NCBI RefSeq assembly: GCF_014196055.1
Contig: NZ_JACICY010000002.1
Coordinates: 62,001-126,000 of the forward strand
DNA: 64,000 nucleotides
Direction of reading: 5' to 3'
Source of the DNA: Novosphingobium hassiacum
GTDB taxonomy: Bacteria > Pseudomonadota > Alphaproteobacteria > Sphingomonadales > Sphingomonadaceae
Both the position numbers and the translations under genes were made by a program. Positions within the stretch are counted from its first letter, which is position 1. The number at the start of each line of letters is the position of its first letter. This document shows, in pieces, positions 60,137 through 64,000 of this stretch. The notes under the pieces are model-generated. The model was not told the origin of the DNA. It searched no databases and saw only the letters and a program-made list of their open reading frames with translations.

Positions 60137-61246
60137 ATGAAGCTCGCCGGGGCAGTTGCCCGGATCCGGAGCTGGTTTCCCGAGCGTGAGTTTTTCATGC
60201 GCTCGCAGGGACAGGTCCGTTTCATTCGCATTTCATCGCGCCTGCAGATGGCAGTTGCGGGTGGAATTGCAGGGGCCGTGCTGCTCTGGCTGGTGGTCAT
60301 GGCGGCAACGCTGATCTCACAGATTTCCGCGGCACAGGACCATGCTGCGCTGTTGCAGCGCGAGGCGGCCGTGGCATCGGCCGAAAGCCGCGTACAGAAG
60401 TATCGCGGTGGGCTTGAGGGCGTGGCGGACGACCTCGCCCGGCGGCAGGACTTCATCGAAAAGGCGATCCAGGGCACGATCGGCGAACTGCCCAAGGACC
60501 TGCCGCAGGGCACGGGTTCGGACAGCAGCGCCGAGGCCGCGAAAACCGTTCACAAGATCTCGATGGAACTGCCCGAAGCGCGACGGCTGGCACAGCTCGA
60601 AGCTCGGCAACTGGCTTTCATCGAACGCCTGACGCGCTACGCCGACGCGCGCGCCGCTGCGACCGAGACGGCGATTCGCCGGGTGGGGCTCAATCCCGCG
60701 CTACTCCGCGCCAGCGCTCGCGAGGCGCAGGGTGGTCCGCTGATCCGCCTGTTTACCGGACGCAACGACAGCCTCGATCCTCGCTTTGCCCGACTCGGCG
60801 CAAGCCTTGAGCGGATGGCGATGTTGCAAAAGGGTCTGGCGCGCATTCCCAACACGCTGCCCGCAAGCCTTGAATATATCTCGAGCGGCTTCGGCTATCG
60901 GTCGGACCCTTTCACTGGCGGCGCGGCGTTTCATGCAGGCCTTGATTTCCGTGGACCTGTCGGTGCGCCGATCTATTCGGCCGCTGCTGGCACGGTCAGC
61001 TTCGTCGGGGCGAAACAAGGCTACGGCAACTGCGTCGAGGTTTCCCACGGCAACGGCCTGATGACGCGCTACGCCCATATGTCGCGGACCGGCGCGCACG
61101 TTGGCGAAAAGGTCGACGCAGGCGCTGAAATCGGCAAGATCGGCAGCACGGGGCGTTCAACCGGCCCTCATCTTCATTTCGAGGTGCGGATCAACGACCG
61201 TCCGGTCAACCCGCGCCCATTCCTTGAGGCAGCCCATGTTCAATAA
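60137..61246 (+). CDS. M23 peptidase (LytM family), bactofilin-linked
   Basis: The 369-residue protein has a short cytoplasmic N-terminus (with ARIRSWFPEREFFMRSQGQVRF), one membrane span at about 40-60, a coiled-coil region, and a C-terminal LytM domain with the zinc ligands in HAGLDFRG and HLHFEVR. This is a catalytic M23 metallopeptidase that cuts peptidoglycan cross-links. The bactofilin gene starts 11 bases before its end, the pairing seen with LmdC-type M23 proteins that act with bactofilins in cell shape. The start at 60137 fits family N-termini. Confidence 0.93.
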   Translation: MKLAGAVARIRSWFPEREFFMRSQGQVRFIRISSRLQMAVAGGIAGAVLLWLVVMAATLISQISAAQDHAALLQREAAVASAESRVQKYRGGLEGVADDLARRQDFIEKAIQGTIGELPKDLPQGTGSDSSAEAAKTVHKISMELPEARRLAQLEARQLAFIERLTRYADARAAATETAIRRVGLNPALLRASAREAQGGPLIRLFTGRNDSLDPRFARLGASLERMAMLQKGLARIPNTLPASLEYISSGFGYRSDPFTGGAAFHAGLDFRGPVGAPIYSAAAGTVSFVGAKQGYGNCVEVSHGNGLMTRYAHMSRTGAHVGEKVDAGAEIGKIGSTGRSTGPHLHFEVRINDRPVNPRPFLEAAHVQ

Positions 61247-61640
61247 AAAGCCTGCGCCGCAAGCGCGCTCGCATAGCGGGAGTAATCCGATGGCCGCGAC
61301 ATTCTCGATTCTGGGCACCGACGTGTCGATCAAGGGCGATCTCAACGCCACTGCCGACCTTCACGTTGATGGCAGCGTCGAAGGCGACATCACTTGCGCC
61401 GCACTGGTTCAGGGTGAGAAGAGCACGATCACCGGCGCGATCCGCGCACAGAGCGCGCGGCTGTCGGGCACCGTGCATGGCTCGATCGAGGCAGGCGAGC
61501 TGGTAATCCTGAAATCGGCACGTATCCACGGCGACGTATCTTACGATGCGCTGACGATCGAACAGGGCGCGCAAGTCGACGGCAAGTTCGCGCATCGCGT
61601 CCATGCGGGCGAGGAACCCGCGCTGACTCTGGTGAGCTGA
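61236..61640 (+). CDS. Bactofilin cytoskeletal protein
   Basis: The 134-residue protein has a short variable N-terminus and a bactofilin beta-helix (DLNATADLHVDGSVEGDITCAALVQGEKSTITGAIRAQSARLSGTVHGSI...). Bactofilins polymerise without nucleotide and bind membrane or cell-wall enzymes; the overlap with the M23 gene supports a shared job in wall shape. The ATG at 61236 has GAGG at good spacing. A terminator-like hairpin follows at 61709. Confidence 0.93.
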   Translation: MFNKKPAPQARSHSGSNPMAATFSILGTDVSIKGDLNATADLHVDGSVEGDITCAALVQGEKSTITGAIRAQSARLSGTVHGSIEAGELVILKSARIHGDVSYDALTIEQGAQVDGKFAHRVHAGEEPALTLVS

Positions 61641-61705
61641 CCCGCGCGGCGTCCCACAACTCAACTCTTGCTGATTCGGGCGTGGTCGCCTACATCGGCA
61701 ACAAG

Positions 61706-61737
61706 CAAGGCCGCTCCGCAAGGGGCGGCCCTTATTG
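61706..61737 (+). terminator. Hairpin after bactofilin
   Basis: GGCCGCTCC at 61709-61717 pairs with GGGGCGGCC at 61722-61730 around GCAA (one G-U pair), followed by CTTATTGT. It separates the M23-bactofilin pair from trcR. Confidence 0.7.
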
Positions 61738-61775
61738 TATCCGCCGTTTTGGCACGCCTTTTCCGGGAGACCGCC

Positions 61776-62480
61776 GTGAGCACCTCGCCCACGTATCCGC
61801 TGATGCCACATGCGACCGCGTCGTGGCTCGTCGACAATACCGCGCTGACGTTCGAGCAGATCTCGGAATTCTGCGGTCTGCACATCCTCGAAGTGCAGGC
61901 GATGGCGGATGATCTGGCGGGCCAGAAGTACACCGGACGCGATCCGCTGCATTCGGGCGAACTGAACCAGGCCGAGATCGACAAGGGTCAGGCGAGCCCC
62001 GAATACAAGCTGAAGATGCAGCGCGCACCGATCGCGGTGAACCGCACCAAGGGCCCACGTTATACGCCGGTATCCAAGCGTCAGGACAAGCCCGACGGCA
62101 TCGCATGGATCCTGCGCAACCACCCCGAAGTGTCGGACGCGCAGATCGGCAAGCTGATCGGCACGACGCGCACGACCATCGCCGCGATCCGCGATCGCAG
62201 CCACTGGAACATCAGCAACATCAACCCCAAGGACCCGGTGACGCTGGGCCTGTGTTCGCAGCGCGAACTCGATGCGCTGGTGGCCAAGGCCGCGAAGAAG
62301 GCGGGTTACGAGGACAATGGCGAGGCCGCACTGCGCCTCGGCACCGACCGCGACGCGCTGATCGAAGAACTGCGCGCCGAGCGCGATGCGCACGCCAAGG
62401 TCGCGTCTGCCGCCGCACAGGAAGCCGAAGCCGCAGCATGGCTCGCCCAGCGCCGTGCCGAGGGTATTTCGGACAGCTGA
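61776..62480 (+). CDS. trcR: DUF1013 cell-cycle transcriptional regulator (TrcR)
   Basis: The 234-residue protein matches the DUF1013 family (LMPHATASWLVDNTALTFEQISEFCGLHILEVQAMADD, then a central helical region RQDKPDGIAWILRNHPEVSDAQIGKLIGTTRTTIAAIRDRSHWN, with an HTH-like part, and an Ala-rich coiled end). It is an alphaproteobacterial cell-cycle-linked regulator named TrcR in some annotations. The start is GTG at 61776 with GGGAGA five bases upstream; a longer reading has no support. Confidence 0.88.
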   Translation: MSTSPTYPLMPHATASWLVDNTALTFEQISEFCGLHILEVQAMADDLAGQKYTGRDPLHSGELNQAEIDKGQASPEYKLKMQRAPIAVNRTKGPRYTPVSKRQDKPDGIAWILRNHPEVSDAQIGKLIGTTRTTIAAIRDRSHWNISNINPKDPVTLGLCSQRELDALVAKAAKKAGYEDNGEAALRLGTDRDALIEELRAERDAHAKVASAAAQEAEAAAWLAQRRAEGISDS

Positions 62481-62505
62481 TCTGCGATTGATTTTGAGAG
62501 TTTGA

Positions 62506-62531
62506 AAGGCCGCTCGGAAACGGGCGGCCTT
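62506..62531 (+). terminator. Rho-independent terminator of trcR
   Basis: AAGGCCGCTCG at 62506-62516 pairs with CGGGCGGCCTT at 62521-62531 around GAAA (one G-U), followed by CTTGCATTT. About 25 bases beyond the stop codon. Confidence 0.82.
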
Positions 62532-62589
62532 CTTGCATTTGAGGTTGGCGCGATGCCCACCCCGCTGCGAGAGTGGGCTACCTTCTTCC

Positions 62590-62623
62590 CCCCTCCCGCA
62601 AGCGGGAGGGGTCGGGGGTGGGC
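62590..62623. repeat. GC-rich palindromic repeat, family B, third copy
   Basis: CCCCTCCCGC-AA-GCGGGAGGGG at 62590-62611 is followed by TCGGGGGTGGGC, matching the palindrome and tail of the rpoB-rpoC copies. It lies just beyond the stop codon of the convergent quinone oxidoreductase gene. Confidence 0.85.
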
Positions 62624-62628
62624 TTCTT

Positions 62629-63627
62629 TTACCTCAACTTCAGCACGATCTTGCCGATGTGAGTGCCCTGCTCCATCCGCGCATGGGCAGCCCCCGCCTG
62701 ATCGAGCGGGAAGCTCTGGTCCATGATCGGGCGCAATTCACCGGCAGCGATGATCGGCCAGACGGTTTCGCGGATTTCATCGGCAAGCGCGGCCTTGAAC
62801 GCCTCGGTGCGAGGGCGCAGCGTCGATCCGGTGAGCGTAAGGCGGCGGCGCATGACTTCTGCCATGTTGATCTCTGCCTTGAGCCCACCCTGCACCGCGA
62901 TCGTGACGTGACGGCCATCGTCTGCAAGGCATTTGAGATTGCGCGCGACATAATCGCCCGCAACCATGTCGAGCACCATCTCGACGCCCTTGCCGCCGGT
63001 AATGCGCTTCACTTCCTCGACAAAGTCGGTAGCCTTGTAATCGATCGCGTGCGCCGCGCCGATGGCGAGGGCTTGCGCGCATTTGTCAGGCCCACCGCAT
63101 GTGGCGATTACGGTTACGCCGAACGCCTTGCCGAGCAGGATCGCCATCGAGCCGATGCCGCTGGTGCCGCCGTGGACGAGAATCGTCTCGCCACCCGCCA
63201 CCATGCCGCGCTCGAACACATTGTGCCACACGGTGAACAGCGTTTCGGGAATCGCAGCGGCCTGATCGAGCGGAATATCGCCCGCGTTGAAGCACTGCGC
63301 GGCCTCGGCGATGCAATATTCGGCATAGCCGCCGCCTGCGACAAGCGCACAGACGCGCTGGCCGACGAACGGCACGACAACGCCCTCCCCCATCGCCACG
63401 ACTTCGCCCGAGACTTCAAGCCCGGGCAGCGGCGATGCGTCGGCGGGCGGCGGATAGAAGCCCTGACGCTGGATCACATCGGGGCGGTTCACCCCGGCAA
63501 ATGCGACCCTCACCAGCACCTGCCCCGGCCCCGGCGCCGGCACCGAGACGGTTTCGGGTCGCAGCACTTCGGGTCCTCCCGGCGTGTCCCAGCCCATTGC
63601 CGTCATCGTCTCGGGAAGGACAGTCAT
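62629..63627 (-). CDS. NAD(P)H quinone oxidoreductase (PIG3-like)
   Basis: The 332-residue medium-chain reductase has the N-terminal GroES-like domain (GPGQVLVRVAFAGVNRPDVIQRQGFYPPPADASPLPGLEVSGEVVAMG), then the cofactor-binding loop GTSGIGSMAILLGKAFG. No zinc ligands are seen, so it is the quinone-reductase (zeta-crystallin/PIG3) type. It reduces quinones with NADPH, probably in stress response. Start at 63627 has GAGG eight bases upstream. Confidence 0.92.
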   Translation of the reverse strand: MTVLPETMTAMGWDTPGGPEVLRPETVSVPAPGPGQVLVRVAFAGVNRPDVIQRQGFYPPPADASPLPGLEVSGEVVAMGEGVVVPFVGQRVCALVAGGGYAEYCIAEAAQCFNAGDIPLDQAAAIPETLFTVWHNVFERGMVAGGETILVHGGTSGIGSMAILLGKAFGVTVIATCGGPDKCAQALAIGAAHAIDYKATDFVEEVKRITGGKGVEMVLDMVAGDYVARNLKCLADDGRHVTIAVQGGLKAEINMAEVMRRRLTLTGSTLRPRTEAFKAALADEIRETVWPIIAAGELRPIMDQSFPLDQAGAAHARMEQGTHIGKIVLKLR

Positions 63628-63741
63628 CGGGCAGCCTCGCGTTGGATCGAATACCAATTTCACATCGCTAGCCTACGCAGGGCGTTGACAGCAAGGCATT
63701 GCCGGGCACATTGTGCACTGCGAAGGAGATTGGTTCTAACA

Positions 63742-63978
63742 ATGGACCTTGATGAGCGCCCACGCCCGAAAGGGGATCTGGCCAGCCAGCTGGCGACAGA
63801 GGCGCTCGACCCTTATTCGCATGCCGAATTGAACGAGCGCATTCAACTGCTTGAGCAGGAAATCATGCGCACTGTCGCGCACCGTGACAAGGCCAGCGCC
63901 CACCGCGTTGCCGCCGACGCGCTGTTCAGCAAGCCCCCTGCACCTTCAGGCCCTGCACCAACAGGCAGCGACAGTTGA
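63742..63978 (+). CDS. DUF1192 small protein
   Basis: The 78-residue protein (MDLDERPRPKGD..., then LDPYSHAELNERIQLLEQEIMRTVAHRDKASAHRVAADALF) is a DUF1192 member, a small alphaproteobacterial coiled-coil protein of unknown function. AAGGAGA is 12 bases upstream of the ATG, a rather long spacing. The gene is divergent from the oxidoreductase and followed by 22 bases to the window end. Confidence 0.88.
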   Translation: MDLDERPRPKGDLASQLATEALDPYSHAELNERIQLLEQEIMRTVAHRDKASAHRVAADALFSKPPAPSGPAPTGSDS

Positions 63979-64000
63979 CGCGGGCCGCCCTTTCTTTTGC

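Overview
The window is a GC-rich (roughly 63-65 %) chromosomal segment of an alphaproteobacterium, most likely a member of the Sphingomonadales (Novosphingobium or a close relative). This rests on the alphaproteobacterial cell-cycle genes (MipZ-type ATPase, the CtrA inhibitor SciP, a TrcR/DUF1013 regulator), short proteins of kinds found in sphingomonads, and a local order (proA-nadD-rsfS-rlmH-envC-ctpA) that I recall from that order. No prophage, insertion sequence, CRISPR array, rRNA or intact tRNA gene was seen. The content is mostly core and housekeeping.

Layout. 1-7473: start of panC (leftward), mipZ with a small membrane J-protein, a phosphomannomutase, a BON-domain protein, then an HscC-type Hsp70 paired with a degenerate J-domain membrane protein. 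7496-12798: an Lhr-type repair helicase, then a leftward tonB-exbB-exbD-exbD energy-transduction operon. 13144-18965: a secreted protein, homoserine dehydrogenase, glpX and a chemoreceptor. 19152-31365: rpoC and rpoB leftward, then rightward a Pro/Ala-rich membrane protein, a three-gene cassette (tiny hydrophobic peptide, DUF2975 membrane protein, small HTH regulator) and rplJ-rplL behind a structured leader. The usual rplJL-rpoBC order is therefore split and turned divergent. 31452-38309: an orphan sensor kinase, a MATE transporter, groES-groEL behind a CIRCE element, an acetyltransferase and a DUF445 protein. 38450-43892: an RND efflux pump with a clear promoter/operator, then sciP and a small conserved gene. 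44008-49531: mnmA, a serine hydrolase, PhzF-like, FieF-like and pdxH genes. 49608-52399: a CbpA-like DnaJ, YihY and fabI. 52532-59906: a long leftward run with envelope and translation-linked genes: secreted Cys-motif protein, coq7, dsbB, ctpA, envC, rlmH, rsfS, nadD, proA. 60137-63978: an M23 peptidase-bactofilin pair, trcR, a quinone oxidoreductase and a DUF1192 protein.

Three themes stand out. Proteostasis is represented several times: two Hsp70/J systems, GroESL under HrcA-type control, and a DnaJ-like protein. Envelope biogenesis is also prominent: EnvC, CtpA, M23-bactofilin, RND, TonB-ExbBD and DsbB. Cell-cycle control is represented by MipZ, SciP and TrcR.

Two families of dispersed palindromic repeats sit between genes, one of them inside the rpoB-rpoC gap. 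The most interesting unexplained items are the DUF2975/HTH/peptide cassette, the HscC-J pair whose J domain lacks HPD, the split rpoBC/rplJL locus with its hairpin leader, the RND operator, and a pair of paralogous secreted proteins with a DGTI-x-VC motif.
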